Shown here: piece by piece, positions 16,731 through 25,247 of the stretch
How the letters are laid out: every line of letters begins with the position of its first letter
How positions within the stretch are numbered: the stretch's first letter is position 1
Origin: Enhydrobacter sp.
Lineage (GTDB): Bacteria > Pseudomonadota > Alphaproteobacteria > Reyranellales > Reyranellaceae
Length of the DNA stretch: 64,000 nt
NCBI GenBank assembly: GCA_026126105.1
Contig: JAHCJV010000003.1
Location: 1 to 64,000 of the forward strand
Direction of reading: 5' to 3'
Notes under the pieces: generated by a model
Database searches by the model: none
What the model was told of the DNA's origin: nothing
The model's input: only the letters and a program-made list of their open reading frames with translations
Program-made: the position numbers and the translations under genes

Positions 16731-17189
16731 ATGGCAGAAACCCAATCGGCAGTCGACAGTGTCTTGGAAGTCATTCCCTGGGTCATGCGCATGCTGCGCA
16801 AGGAGTTTCGTTCGCAGCGTGACCCCAACCTGACCCTGCCGGAGTTCCGCGCCCTGGCCTACATCAACCGCAATCCAGGCTGCTCCCTTAATGAGGTCGC
16901 CGAGCACATCGGCCTGGAGGCGCCCTCCACCTCCAAACAGGTGGACGACTTGGTGCGCCGCGGGCTGGTGGCGCGGGAAACAGACAGCAGCGACCGCCGC
17001 CGGGTGCGGCTCAGCATCCTGCCGGAAGGCAAAGAGCGCATTGAGAAAGCCAACACGCACACCCGGCGCTTTATCTCTGCTAAGCTGGTCAACCTCTCAC
17101 CGCAACAGCAGCAACAACTGCTGGAATCATTGCAGATGCTGCGGGAGGCCTTTACAGGCCCAGAGCAGCAGGACAGGAAGAAACCTTGA
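16731..17189 (+). CDS. MarR-family transcriptional regulator
   Basis: A 152-residue winged-helix repressor. Helix-turn-helix region: C-S-L-N-E-V-A-E-H-I-G-L-E-A-P-S-T-S-K-Q-V-D-D-L-V, followed by the wing D-S-S-D-R-R-R-V-R-L-S. Dimerising helices flank it, including a glutamine-rich run near residue 125. It is the first gene of an operon with an ABC-type efflux pair, and its promoter carries a perfect palindrome, so the likely role is drug- or metabolite-responsive control of its own operon. The stop overlaps the TTG start of the ATPase gene. Confidence 0.9.
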   Translation: MAETQSAVDSVLEVIPWVMRMLRKEFRSQRDPNLTLPEFRALAYINRNPGCSLNEVAEHIGLEAPSTSKQVDDLVRRGLVARETDSSDRRRVRLSILPEGKERIEKANTHTRRFISAKLVNLSPQQQQQLLESLQMLREAFTGPEQQDRKKP

Positions 17190-17983
17190 ACATCATCGAA
17201 ACCCGGGGTCTCACGCGTGAGTTTGGCAAGTTCACCGCCGTGGACCAGGTAGACCTCAGCGTGACAGAGGGCGAGATCTTTGGTTTGCTGGGTCCCAACG
17301 GCGCCGGCAAAACCACCATGCTGCGCATGCTGACCACCCTGCTGCCGCCCACTCGCGGCAGCGCCACAGTCGCCGGTTATGACATCGCCCGGCAGGCCAA
17401 CCAGGTGCGCCAGGTGATCGCTTATGTGCCCCAGCTGCTCTCCGCCGACGGCACGCTGACCGGCTATGAGAACCTGCTGATCTTCGCCAAGCTCTACGAC
17501 CTGCCGCGCGCCCAGCGCGACGAGCGCATCCACCACTTGCTGGGGATCATGGGCCTGCAAGACGCGGCGGGCAAGCTGGTCAAGACCTATTCCGGCGGCA
17601 TGATCCGCCGGCTGGAAATTGCCCAGTCTGTGCTGCATGCGCCGCGAGTGCTTTTCCTGGACGAGCCCACCGTGGGCCTGGACCCGATCGCACGCGCCTC
17701 GGTCTGGGAGCACATCCAGCGGCTGCGCCAGGAGTTCAGCACCACCATCCTGCTCACCACGCACTATATGGATGAAGCCGACGAACTGTGCCAACGCATC
17801 GCCATCCTGCACCACGGCCAGGTGGCCGCCATTGGCGGACCCAGCGAGCTGAAGGCCGGCCTCAACCGCAACGGGGTCAGTCTGGACGACGTGTTCAGCC
17901 ATTATGCCGGCGGGGCCATCGAGGCCAGCGGCTCTTACATCAATGTATCGAGGACCCGAGATGACGTTCGCAGAATCCGCTAA
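17186..17983 (+). CDS. ABC transporter ATPase (DrrA-like efflux)
   Basis: A 265-residue ATPase of the daunorubicin-resistance (DrrA) type. Walker A G-P-N-G-A-G-K-T at residues 36-43, signature Y-S-G-G-M near 136, Walker B F-L-D-E-P-T with D159/E160, and switch His in L-T-T-H-Y-M-D. The start is TTG 17186, fused to the marR stop (TTGA); no better start is available before Walker A. The 3' end overlaps the permease gene by 23 nt. It should energise export of a hydrophobic compound through the permease encoded next. Confidence 0.9.
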   Translation: MNIIETRGLTREFGKFTAVDQVDLSVTEGEIFGLLGPNGAGKTTMLRMLTTLLPPTRGSATVAGYDIARQANQVRQVIAYVPQLLSADGTLTGYENLLIFAKLYDLPRAQRDERIHHLLGIMGLQDAAGKLVKTYSGGMIRRLEIAQSVLHAPRVLFLDEPTVGLDPIARASVWEHIQRLRQEFSTTILLTTHYMDEADELCQRIAILHHGQVAAIGGPSELKAGLNRNGVSLDDVFSHYAGGAIEASGSYINVSRTRDDVRRIR

Positions 17984-18791
17984 CCCCCCAGCCATCACCT
18001 CTCGCGGGCCTCTGGCCAGCTTCGCCTATTTTTGGAGCAAGACCTTCAACATCTTCGAGATGGAGCTGCGCAAGATCCGCCATGACCCGTTCAACCTGCT
18101 CACTCGCGCCATCCAGCCCCTGCTGTGGCTGCTGATCTTCGGCCAGGTGCTGGCGGGCGCCCGCGGCATCCCGACCGGCGAGTACAGCTACATCGAATTC
18201 ATGGCGCCGGGCATTCTGGCGCAGAGCGTGCTCTTCGTGGCCATCTTCTACGGTCTGGCGCTGATCTGGGAGCGTGATCTGGGCATCATCCACAAGTTCC
18301 TGGCCAGCCCGGCGCCACGCGCCGCCCTGGTCTTGGGCAAAGGACTAGGCGCCAGCATACGCGGCTGCTCACAAGCCGCGATTGTGATGCTGACCATTTA
18401 CCTCCTGGGCATTCACGCCAACTGGAACCTGCTCAGCCTGCTGGGTGTCTTTGTCACGGTGATCCTGGGAGCGATTGTTTTTGCCACGCTCTCGCTGATC
18501 ATCGCCATTTGGATGAAAGAGCGTGAACGCTTCATGGGTGTGGGCCAGGTGCTGACCATGCCGCTGTTCTTCGCCAGCAACGCCATCTACCCCATCGAGA
18601 TGATGCCGGGGTGGCTGCAAAACATCTCGCTATACAACCCGCTGACCTACATGGTGGATGCGCTGCGTTCGTTGATCCTGGTCGGCGCCCAGAGCCAGTT
18701 TGGCCTGGCCTTCGACCTGGGCTTGCTGGCCCTCATCGCCGCCATCTTGATCGCGATCGCGGCCAAGATCTACCCCAGCTTCATCACCTAA
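17961..18791 (+). CDS. ABC-2 type transporter permease (DrrB-like)
   Basis: A 276-residue permease with six membrane spans; about 35 N-terminal cytoplasmic residues precede the first. The ABC-2 signature region reads F-F-A-S-N-A-I-Y-P-I-E-M-M-P-G-W-L-Q-N-I-S-L-Y-N-P-L-T-Y-M-V-D-A-L-R, a textbook DrrB/NodJ motif. ATG 17961 has GAGG upstream and lies inside the ATPase gene. Together they form a heteromeric exporter controlled by the MarR protein. A strong terminator follows. Confidence 0.9.
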   Translation: MTFAESANPPAITSRGPLASFAYFWSKTFNIFEMELRKIRHDPFNLLTRAIQPLLWLLIFGQVLAGARGIPTGEYSYIEFMAPGILAQSVLFVAIFYGLALIWERDLGIIHKFLASPAPRAALVLGKGLGASIRGCSQAAIVMLTIYLLGIHANWNLLSLLGVFVTVILGAIVFATLSLIIAIWMKERERFMGVGQVLTMPLFFASNAIYPIEMMPGWLQNISLYNPLTYMVDALRSLILVGAQSQFGLAFDLGLLALIAAILIAIAAKIYPSFIT

Positions 18792-18796
18792 ATCGC

Positions 18797-18831
18797 AAAA
18801 AAAAGGCCGGTCTGCTAGACCGGCCTTTTTT
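18797..18831. terminator. Bidirectional intrinsic terminator
   Basis: A-run, arms AAAAGGCCGGTCT and AGACCGGCCTTTT around GCT, then a T-run. It lies between the convergent ABC-2 permease and hydroxyacyl-CoA dehydrogenase genes and serves both. Confidence 0.9.
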
Positions 18832-18843
18832 GATGCCTTGCAA

Positions 18844-19689
18844 TCAGTAGCTGTAAAAGCCCTTGCCGCTTTTGCGGCCCAGTTCGCCGGCAGCCACCAT
18901 CTGGCGCAGCAGCTCAGCGGGCTTGTATTTGTCGTCGGCAAAGTCGCGGTGCAGCACTTCCATAATGAAGAGCACGACGTCAAGCCCGATCAGGTCCGCC
19001 AGGGTTAGTGGTCCCATGGGGTGGGCCATGCCCAAGCGCATGATCGTATCGATGCCTTCAGCGTCGGCGACGCCTTCCTCAAACGCCAGGATGGCTTCGT
19101 TGATCATTGGGCAAAGAATACGGTTGGAGATAAAGCCCGGCGAATCTTTGACCACCACGGCCGTCTTGCCCATTTGGGCGCCGGCTTGCAGGATGGCGGA
19201 TACGGTCAGTTCCGCGGTGGCTGAGCCGCGCACCACTTCCAGCAGGCTCATCAGCGGCACCGGGTTGAAGAAGTGCATGCCGATCACCTCGCCGGGGCGC
19301 CCGGTGGCGGCGGCCAGCTTGGTGATACTGATCGAGGAAGTGTTGGAAGCCAGGATGACGCCCGGGCGGGCGATGGCGTCCAGGTCCTGAAAGAGCTTGA
19401 ACTTGAGCTCCGGGTTTTCCGTGGCTGCTTCGATGACCAGGTCAGCCTCCGCCACGCCGGCCAGTTCGGTGGTGATGGCGATGGTGCTGGCGGCTGCCTG
19501 CTGCTCGGCGCTGAGCTTGCCTTTGTCGGCCAGCTTGGCGGCGGACTTTTCGATGGCGGTCTTGCCACGCTGCACCTGCTCAGCGGCCACGTCCATCATG
19601 GTCACCCGATAACCGGAGACGGCCGCGGTCTGGGCAATGCCGTTGCCCATCGTGCCGGCGCCTACAACGAAAATATGCTCGATTGCCAT
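18844..19689 (-). CDS. 3-hydroxybutyryl-CoA dehydrogenase family protein
   Basis: NAD(P)-dependent oxidation of 3-hydroxyacyl-CoA to 3-ketoacyl-CoA (or the reverse in butyrate/PHB-type routes). The 281-residue length matches single-function Hbd/PaaH enzymes. The dinucleotide fold V-V-G-A-G-T-M-G-N-G-I-A-Q begins at residue 8; S-N-T-S-S-I-S and G-M-H-F-F-N-P-V-P-L-M hold the catalytic His. The C-terminal domain contains G-M-A-H-P-M-G-P-L-T-L-A-D-L-I-G-L-D. It is third in the minus-strand run thiolase-DinB-dehydrogenase, adjacent to the thiolase that would use its product. Confidence 0.94.
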   Translation of the reverse strand: MAIEHIFVVGAGTMGNGIAQTAAVSGYRVTMMDVAAEQVQRGKTAIEKSAAKLADKGKLSAEQQAAASTIAITTELAGVAEADLVIEAATENPELKFKLFQDLDAIARPGVILASNTSSISITKLAAATGRPGEVIGMHFFNPVPLMSLLEVVRGSATAELTVSAILQAGAQMGKTAVVVKDSPGFISNRILCPMINEAILAFEEGVADAEGIDTIMRLGMAHPMGPLTLADLIGLDVVLFIMEVLHRDFADDKYKPAELLRQMVAAGELGRKSGKGFYSY

Positions 19690-19692
19690 GCG

Positions 19693-20181
19693 CTACTCCT
19701 GCGCCGCCCGCCAGGCGGTGTAATTGTTCAAGATCTGCTCGGTATGCTGGCGCGGGTGGTTGGCATAAATGCTCAGCCAGCGCTCAAAGGTGTAGGGATC
19801 TTTGTATTCCGGGTGAACGCCGACATGCGCCCAGACCTGATCAGGCAGGTCTTTGATGAAGTCATAAGTCGCCAGGCGCGCCAAACGCGTGAGTGCCAGT
19901 GCCGTGTCGGTATCCTGGCTGTGATAGTCCAGCTTGGCGGCCCAGGCGTCTTGGTCGTAAGCCATCAGCGGCAGTTGCGGGTCCACGGCCAAACGGCGCG
20001 CCCGCAAGTAGCTGTTGGTCTCACTGTCTGCCAGGTGGATGATCACCTCATGCACGCTCCACTCACCCGGCGCCGGCCGAAATTGCCAGGCTTCCCGGGG
20101 GATGCCAGCCAAGGCTTCTTCAAATTCATCAAAAGCCGTGCGATAGGCTTCGATCAACTGGTTGCGCTCATTCGCGTCCAT
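19693..20181 (-). CDS. DinB-like (DUF664-type) four-helix protein
   Basis: A 162-residue protein of the DinB/YfiT superfamily of metal-binding four-helix bundles. The conserved histidines occur in W-S-V-H-E-V-I-I-H-L-A-D and in N-H-P-R-Q-H-T-E-Q-I near the C-terminus; W-Q-F-R-P-A-P-G-E-W-S is typical. Some relatives are thiol transferases (mycothiol or bacillithiol dependent), most are unassigned. ATG 20181 starts 1 nt after the thiolase stop; a longer frame to 20250 lies in thiolase sequence and is rejected. It sits between two fatty-acid genes without an obvious functional link. Confidence 0.82.
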   Translation of the reverse strand: MDANERNQLIEAYRTAFDEFEEALAGIPREAWQFRPAPGEWSVHEVIIHLADSETNSYLRARRLAVDPQLPLMAYDQDAWAAKLDYHSQDTDTALALTRLARLATYDFIKDLPDQVWAHVGVHPEYKDPYTFERWLSIYANHPRQHTEQILNNYTAWRAAQE

Positions 20182-20182
20182 A

Positions 20183-21397
20183 TCAGTCCTCGATCTCGAT
20201 CGCCATGGCCACCGCCTCAGCCCCGCCCAGGCACAACGAGGCGATGCCACGCTTGAGGCCGCGGTCTTTCAGCGCGTAGATCAGCGTAGCCAGCACGCGG
20301 GTGCCGCTGGCGCCCAACGGGTGACCCAAGGCGATGGCGCCGCCGTGCACATTGACCTTGTCCCAGTCCCAACCCTGGTCGGTCAAGGCATAGCCGTCGG
20401 CCAGCACCTGGGCGGCATAAGCTTCGTTGAGCTCGATCAGGTCGACGTCTTTCAGCGTCCAGCCCACTTTGTCCAACAGCACCGGGATGGCGCGGGCGGG
20501 GGCGATAAAGATGTACTTGGGGTCCACCGCCGCCTGGGCATAGCCCACCACGCGGGCCAGTGGCTTGAGGCCGAGTTGTTCGGCCTTGGCGCGGCTGGCC
20601 AGCACGGCGGCGGATGCGCCGTCGTTGAGACCGGGCGCATTGCCGGCGGTCACGCGCCCATCCGCCTTGAAAGCCGGTGGCAGCTTGGCCAGCACCTCCA
20701 GCGAGGTATCGCGCCGCGGGCTCTCGTCAGTGTCGACCAGGGTGACTTTGCCCTTCTTGTCCGTAATTTCCACCGGGGCAATTTCGTGCTCGAATTTGCC
20801 GCCGTCGATGGCCGCGATGGCTTTTTCGTGGCTCTTGAGGGCGTATTCGTCCATGGCCTGGCGTGTGACTTCATATTCTTCAGCAATGAACTCAGCCGCC
20901 TCACCCATGATCCAGTTCTCAAAGGGATCCCACAAGCCGTCATACTGTAGCGCATCGGTCAGTTGGGCGTTGCCGTAGCGCAGCCCGCCGCCGCGACCGT
21001 CCACCAGGAAGGGCGCCTGGCTCATGCTCTCCATGCCGCCAGCGATGAACAGCTCCCCGTCGCCGGCCTTGATGGCCTGGCTGGCCAGCATGGCCGCTTT
21101 CAGCCCGGAACCACACACCTTGTTGATGGTGGTGGCGCCGCTGGCGGCCTGCACGCCGCCAAAAATACCGGCTTGGCGGGCTGGGGCTTGACCCAGCCCC
21201 GCGGAGACGACATTGCCCATGATGATCTCATCAAAGGGCGCCTCGCCGGTCAGGCCAGCGCGCTGCACCGCCGCGCGTACCGCCGCGGCGCCTAGCTGCG
21301 GGGCGCTGAGGCTGCTGAGGCTGCTGAGAAATTTGCCGATCGGCGTGCGCACCGCGCTGAGGATGACCGGTTGGTTCTGCGAGTTGGAATTGGACAT
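20183..21397 (-). CDS. Acetyl-CoA C-acetyltransferase (thiolase II type)
   Basis: Condenses two acetyl-CoA, or cleaves 3-ketoacyl-CoA with CoA. The 404-residue protein has the nucleophile in N-K-V-C-G-S-G-L-K with C95, the G-G-A-I-A-L-G-H-P-L-G-A-S-G His motif, and the second Cys in S-L-C-L-G-G-A-E-A-V. AAGGAAGG precedes ATG 21397, and TATAAT (minus strand, 21442-21447) lies about 45 nt upstream. It leads a unit with a DinB-like protein and hydroxybutyryl-CoA dehydrogenase, so a short-chain acyl-CoA role is likely. Confidence 0.95.
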   Translation of the reverse strand: MSNSNSQNQPVILSAVRTPIGKFLSSLSSLSAPQLGAAAVRAAVQRAGLTGEAPFDEIIMGNVVSAGLGQAPARQAGIFGGVQAASGATTINKVCGSGLKAAMLASQAIKAGDGELFIAGGMESMSQAPFLVDGRGGGLRYGNAQLTDALQYDGLWDPFENWIMGEAAEFIAEEYEVTRQAMDEYALKSHEKAIAAIDGGKFEHEIAPVEITDKKGKVTLVDTDESPRRDTSLEVLAKLPPAFKADGRVTAGNAPGLNDGASAAVLASRAKAEQLGLKPLARVVGYAQAAVDPKYIFIAPARAIPVLLDKVGWTLKDVDLIELNEAYAAQVLADGYALTDQGWDWDKVNVHGGAIALGHPLGASGTRVLATLIYALKDRGLKRGIASLCLGGAEAVAMAIEIED

Positions 21398-21455
21398 GGA
21401 CCTTCCTTTGAGGAAAGAGAGTGTTCGGGAAGAACCCCTGAATTATAAAGCGTGG

Positions 21456-21944
21456 CTAGGCCTGCGGCCAGGCAGCGCTGACTCGCCGCCAGGTATCTTC
21501 CAGCTCTTCAGGCAGCACTCGGGTCTGCCCCAAAGTGGAAATGAAGTTGGTGTCGCCGTTCCAGCGCGGCAGCACATGCAGGTGCAAGTGCTCAGCAATG
21601 CCGGCGCCGGCCGCAGCGCCCAGGTTGGCACCCAGGTTAAATCCGCCGGGAGCATACACGCTGCGCAGCACGCCAATCGCCGTATTGGCCAGTTCAAACA
21701 GCTCAGCCCGGGCCGCCGGGGTGAGCTCTTCCAGGTCAGCCACATGCGCGTTGGGCAGCGTCATCAGATGGCCGCTGGTGTAGGGAAAGCGATTGAGCAT
21801 CACAAAGGCGTGCTGGCCACGGTGAACGATCAGATTATCCGGCCCGTCCATCTGTTGCAGGGCCAGGCAAAAGACACAAGCTTGCTCTTGGGTCTTTTCG
21901 CGTTCGATGTACGGCTTGCGCCAGGGGGAAAAGAGACGCTTCAT
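21456..21944 (-). CDS. HIT-family hydrolase (Ap4A phosphorylase-like)
   Basis: A 162-residue nucleotide-binding hydrolase or transferase. The histidine triad reads E-H-L-H-L-H-V-L-P-R-W with H119, H121 and H123; an N-terminal C-V-F-C pair (C23/C26) suggests zinc as in actinobacterial Ap4A phosphorylases. Motifs L-N-R-F-P-Y-T-S-G-H-L and N-L-G-A-N-L-G complete the family pattern. I use ATG 21944, where the homology starts. A TACAAT box lies 14 nt upstream. The gene is divergent from xseA with 58 nt between starts. Confidence 0.92.
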   Translation of the reverse strand: MKRLFSPWRKPYIEREKTQEQACVFCLALQQMDGPDNLIVHRGQHAFVMLNRFPYTSGHLMTLPNAHVADLEELTPAARAELFELANTAIGVLRSVYAPGGFNLGANLGAAAGAGIAEHLHLHVLPRWNGDTNFISTLGQTRVLPEELEDTWRRVSAAWPQA

Positions 21945-22002
21945 GGGGCTCCACTCCCATTGTAGCAGACCGCCCCCGTGCGATCTGTAGTATCCTCGGA
22001 TC

Positions 22003-23160
22003 ATGGAACAGTTGTCCATGTTTAAAGGGGCGCGCCCCAGCTTAACCGTCACCGACATCTCCCGGTTGCTGCGCGCCCTGGTTGAATCGGAGGGCATGCT
22101 TCAGGATGTATGGATCCGCGGCGAGATCTCCAATTTTTCAAGGCCCAAGTCCGGTCACTGGTACTTCACGCTCAAGGACCACAATGCCCAGCTGCCCTGC
22201 GTGATGTGGCGCAGCACCGCCGAGCTACAAGCACATATCCCCAAGGACGGTGATCAGCTGGAAGTGCACGGCGGTCTGAGCGTATATGAAGCCGGCGGCC
22301 GCTACCAGCTGTATGTAGATGAGATCCGCACCGACGGTGAAGGCGCGCTCTACCAGCGATTTATGCAACTGAAGGCCAAGCTGGAAGCCGAAGGCTTATT
22401 TGATCCGGCGCGCAAACGCGCCCTGCCCGCCTGGCCGCAGCGCATCGGCATCGTCACCTCGCCCAGCGGGGCTGCCCTGCACGACATGCTGCAAACTTTG
22501 GCGCGGCGCTTTCCGCTGGCTGAGGTGGTGCTGGCCCCTGCGGCTGTGCAGGGCGAAGAAGCCGCGGTGGAGATCTTGCGCGCCCTGGCAGCGCTCAACC
22601 AATTCGTCCAGCCGGATGTGATCTTGCTGGCGCGCGGCGGCGGCTCACCGCAAGACCTGGCCGCCTTCAACAGCGAACGTCTGGTGCGCGCCGTGACCGC
22701 CTCGGCCGCGCCGGTGGTCAGCGGCGTGGGCCATGAGACCGACTTCACCCTGGCCGATTTTGCCGCCGACCTGCGCGCCCCGACTCCAACGGCCGCCGCC
22801 GAACTGGCCACACCCAGCCAGGCGGACCTGACCGTACAGCTGGAAGCTGTACGCCAGCAACTGGAGCGCTATTCACCAGCAACCCAAATTGCGCGCCAAC
22901 AGCAACGCCTGGACGAGTTGGCCCTGCGGGCCAGCCGGGCGCTGGGCGGCCGCCTGCAGCAATTGCGCACCAGCCTGAATAGCGCCGAAGCTCACCTGAC
23001 GGCGCTGAACCCTGAGGCGGTCTTGCAGCGCGGCTACGCCATCCTGGCCCGGCCGGACGGCGCGGTGCTCTCCAGCGCCAGCCAAGCGCAGCCCGGGGAA
23101 GCGCTGGAGGCGCGCCTGCGCGACGGCCGCCTTGGCCTGACAGTGAACCCGAAACCCTAA
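22003..23160 (+). CDS. xseA: Exodeoxyribonuclease VII large subunit
   Basis: Catalytic subunit of ExoVII, which cuts single-stranded DNA ends to oligonucleotides in repair. The 385-residue protein has an N-terminal OB fold (I-R-G-E-I-S-N-F-S-R-P-K-S-G-H-W-Y-F-T-L-K-D), then the catalytic domain with R-I-G-I-V-T-S-P-S-G-A-A-L-H-D and A-R-G-G-G-S-P-Q-D-L-A-A-F-N, V-S-G-V-G-H-E-T-D-F-T, and a C-terminal coiled-coil region; it is somewhat shorter than the E. coli protein. A TAGTAT/TATCCT -10-like sequence ends 6-9 nt before the ATG, so a leaderless start is possible. It is followed 8 nt later by xseB. Confidence 0.95.
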   Translation: MEQLSMFKGARPSLTVTDISRLLRALVESEGMLQDVWIRGEISNFSRPKSGHWYFTLKDHNAQLPCVMWRSTAELQAHIPKDGDQLEVHGGLSVYEAGGRYQLYVDEIRTDGEGALYQRFMQLKAKLEAEGLFDPARKRALPAWPQRIGIVTSPSGAALHDMLQTLARRFPLAEVVLAPAAVQGEEAAVEILRALAALNQFVQPDVILLARGGGSPQDLAAFNSERLVRAVTASAAPVVSGVGHETDFTLADFAADLRAPTPTAAAELATPSQADLTVQLEAVRQQLERYSPATQIARQQQRLDELALRASRALGGRLQQLRTSLNSAEAHLTALNPEAVLQRGYAILARPDGAVLSSASQAQPGEALEARLRDGRLGLTVNPKP

Positions 23161-23168
23161 AGGAAGCG

Positions 23169-23390
23169 ATGAGCGAAACGCCAATCGAGACCCTGAGCTA
23201 CGAACAAGCCCTGCAAGAGTTGGAGGCCGTGGTGCGCCAGCTGGAAGGCGAGCTGGGCAACCTGGACGCCTCAGTCAACCTGTACGCCCGCGGCCAGCAG
23301 CTGGCCGCCCACTGCGCCCAACTGCTGGCGCAGGCCGAACAACGCGTACAGCAGTTGGGGCCAGACGGCAGCCTGAACCCGCTGAGCTGA
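23169..23390 (+). CDS. xseB: Exodeoxyribonuclease VII small subunit
   Basis: The 73-residue coiled-coil partner of XseA. The family core L-S-Y-E-Q-A-L-Q-E-L-E-A-V-V-R-Q-L-E-x-G/E and the later L-Y-x-R-G-Q-Q-L-A-x-H-C are plain. AAAGGAAG lies just before ATG 23169. The classical 'LExG' has E-G-E-L here, a mild variant. It is followed 1 nt later by a DUF2071 gene, forming a three-gene unit. Confidence 0.93.
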   Translation: MSETPIETLSYEQALQELEAVVRQLEGELGNLDASVNLYARGQQLAAHCAQLLAQAEQRVQQLGPDGSLNPLS

Positions 23391-23391
23391 A

Positions 23392-24177
23392 ATGACCGCT
23401 CCGCAAGTGCTGCGCTTCGCCGAGTACGAGCGTCCGCGCCCGCGACCCAGCGGGATCGACGTGGTCAGCACGCTGCGCCACTTCGCCATCTGCACCTACG
23501 CAATGGACCCGGCGCGCCTGCGGCCCTGGGTGGATGAGCGCTTTGAACTGCTGACCATCCAAGCCGGCGGCCAGCCACGCGCCCTGCTTTCGATCGTGCC
23601 GTTCTGTGAACTGGACTTTCGTCTGGCCGCCTACCCCTCACCCCAATTTCGTTTCAACCAAACCAACTACCGCGTCTATGTGACTGACCGCCAAACCGGT
23701 GAGCCTTGCGTATGGTTCATCGGCAGCCTGTTGGATTCGCCGACGGTAGTGGTGCCGCGCTATTTGTGGAAGCTGCCCTGGCACTACGGTCGCATGCGCT
23801 TTGACTGCACCCTGGAAGATGGCTACTACACGCAATACAGAATGGAGACGCGCTCAAAGTGGGGGTCGGCCGAACTGCAACTGCGTCAGGAGGCGGGCCT
23901 GCAGCAACGCCACCCCGGATTTCCCGACGAGGAGAGCGCGCTGGTAACCCTGACCCATCCGCTAACTGGCTACTATTACCGCCGGGACGGACGTCTGGGC
24001 AGTTATTCGATCTGGCACGACCGGCTGCACATGCAGCCGGCGCGGCTGCTGGCGGCGCGCTTTGATGTGCTTGAACGCATGGGCATTGTGGATATTGAGG
24101 AGCAACAGCAGCCTTACAGCTTGCTGGTCCAGCCGGAAACCGAATTCACCATCTACCTACCACCGGCGGCAGTCTAG
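23392..24177 (+). CDS. DUF2071 (YqjF-like) protein
   Basis: A 261-residue protein resembling the DUF2071/YqjF family, which has an acetoacetate-decarboxylase-like beta fold; function is unknown in most bacteria. Clues are L-R-H-F-A-I-C-T-Y-A-M-D-P-A-R-L-R-P-W-V near residue 26, F-N-Q-T-N-Y-R-V-Y-V and P-C-V-W-F-I-G-S-L-L-D. There is no signal peptide or membrane segment. It starts 1 nt after the xseB stop, so it is cotranscribed with the ExoVII genes; whether this means a repair link is unclear. Confidence 0.72.
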   Translation: MTAPQVLRFAEYERPRPRPSGIDVVSTLRHFAICTYAMDPARLRPWVDERFELLTIQAGGQPRALLSIVPFCELDFRLAAYPSPQFRFNQTNYRVYVTDRQTGEPCVWFIGSLLDSPTVVVPRYLWKLPWHYGRMRFDCTLEDGYYTQYRMETRSKWGSAELQLRQEAGLQQRHPGFPDEESALVTLTHPLTGYYYRRDGRLGSYSIWHDRLHMQPARLLAARFDVLERMGIVDIEEQQQPYSLLVQPETEFTIYLPPAAV

Positions 24178-24534
24178 CTAAAGGTCGAGACCGAGTTCTT
24201 TGCGCTTGGCCTTGGGAAGTTTGGCCGTGACCAAGTCGTAAGAATGGTCGATCAACTCCAACACCAGGTCATCCGGCAAGCTGCCATCCAGCAGCAAAGT
24301 GTTCCAGTGCTGCTTGTTCATGTGATAGCCGGGCGTGATCGCGGGGTGTGCTGCTCGGAGAGCGAGCGCGTCCTGCGGGTCGCATTTGAGGTTGAGGTTC
24401 TCGATCTGCTCCCCTTCACCCAGCAGGGCGAACATGCGCCCGCCCACCTTGAAGACCAGCGCGCCGGGGCCGAAGGGGTAGCTGGCCTCGGCCGCTGGTT
24501 TGCTGAGAAGCACCTTTCGCCAATTTTTCGCCAT
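24178..24534 (-). CDS. MmcQ/YjbR-family DNA-binding protein
   Basis: A 118-residue protein of the YjbR/CyaY-like fold family (PF04237). Typical sequence: S-Y-P-F-G-P-G-A-L-V-F-K-V-G-G-R-M-F-A-L, then N-L-K-C-D-P, and P-G-Y-H-M-N-K-Q-H-W-N-T-L-L-L-D-G-S. Members bind DNA in vitro and are widespread but poorly characterised. It begins 2 nt after the AlkD-like gene and is the third gene in a minus-strand run of DNA repair proteins, converging on DUF2071 with no spacer. Confidence 0.88.
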   Translation of the reverse strand: MAKNWRKVLLSKPAAEASYPFGPGALVFKVGGRMFALLGEGEQIENLNLKCDPQDALALRAAHPAITPGYHMNKQHWNTLLLDGSLPDDLVLELIDHSYDLVTAKLPKAKRKELGLDL

Positions 24535-24536
24535 GG

Positions 24537-25238
24537 TTATGCCTCCTTGGCAACTTTCGCCGCCAGACGTACCGCCACCGCCTCGCTCTGCAGCTCGCGC
24601 AGGGCATCGGCAGCGATCCAGCGCGCCGATTTACTGTCTTGCTGTGCAATGCGCTGGGCAACCGCAATGGCCTGCGCATTCAGGACGCGGTTGCGTTTGC
24701 CCAACTGGCGCAGCGCCCAGTTGACGGCTTTCTTGACGTAATTGCGCTCATCCGTGGCTTGCTGCTGGATCAGATCAAAGAACGGCGCAAACTTCTCATC
24801 GAGCGCTTGTTTGTCATGCACGGCCAGCCAGGCCATTAAGGCGAAGCCGGCGCGGCGTTCAAACTCCGCCGCGCGCCGCGCCCACTCGATCGCCTTGTCG
24901 TAGGCGAAAGGCGTCTTGTCGGCCAGATTGCCGGTGAAGCCATCGCAGAGATCCCAAGAATTAATATCGGCCAACCAGGCTTCCAACTGCGCTTGGCTGA
25001 CCTGCGCCGGGTCGGCGACCAGCGTGGCAAGCAGGCGCGCTTCGTGATAGCCGCTGTCCCACAGTTCCAAGGCCAGGGCATGGTCTTTGCGGTGACGGCG
25101 GGCGATCTGCTTGAGCAGCGGATGCTTAACGCCGAAGGCGCGCTCGGTAGCGATGCCGAAGCGGGCCATGCCGGCCCGGTTCACCTCGCTGCCATGCTGC
25201 TTTAGCTCGGCAAGAATTTCATCCAGCGCGTATGACAT
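24537..25238 (-). CDS. DNA alkylation repair protein (AlkD-like glycosylase)
   Basis: A 233-residue all-helical HEAT-like repeat protein of the AlkC/AlkD superfamily, which removes bulky or cationic N3/N7 alkyl purines without base flipping. The catalytic neighbourhood is seen as D-I-N-S-W-D-L-C-D-G-F, matching the W/D segment of AlkD, with later Y-V-K-K-A-V-N-W-A-L-R-Q-L-G-K-R. It lies 9 nt after a YcaQ/AlkX-like gene and before a YjbR gene, forming a likely alkylation-repair operon. Confidence 0.9.
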   Translation of the reverse strand: MSYALDEILAELKQHGSEVNRAGMARFGIATERAFGVKHPLLKQIARRHRKDHALALELWDSGYHEARLLATLVADPAQVSQAQLEAWLADINSWDLCDGFTGNLADKTPFAYDKAIEWARRAAEFERRAGFALMAWLAVHDKQALDEKFAPFFDLIQQQATDERNYVKKAVNWALRQLGKRNRVLNAQAIAVAQRIAQQDSKSARWIAADALRELQSEAVAVRLAAKVAKEA

Positions 25239-25247
25239 TTCTTCCAG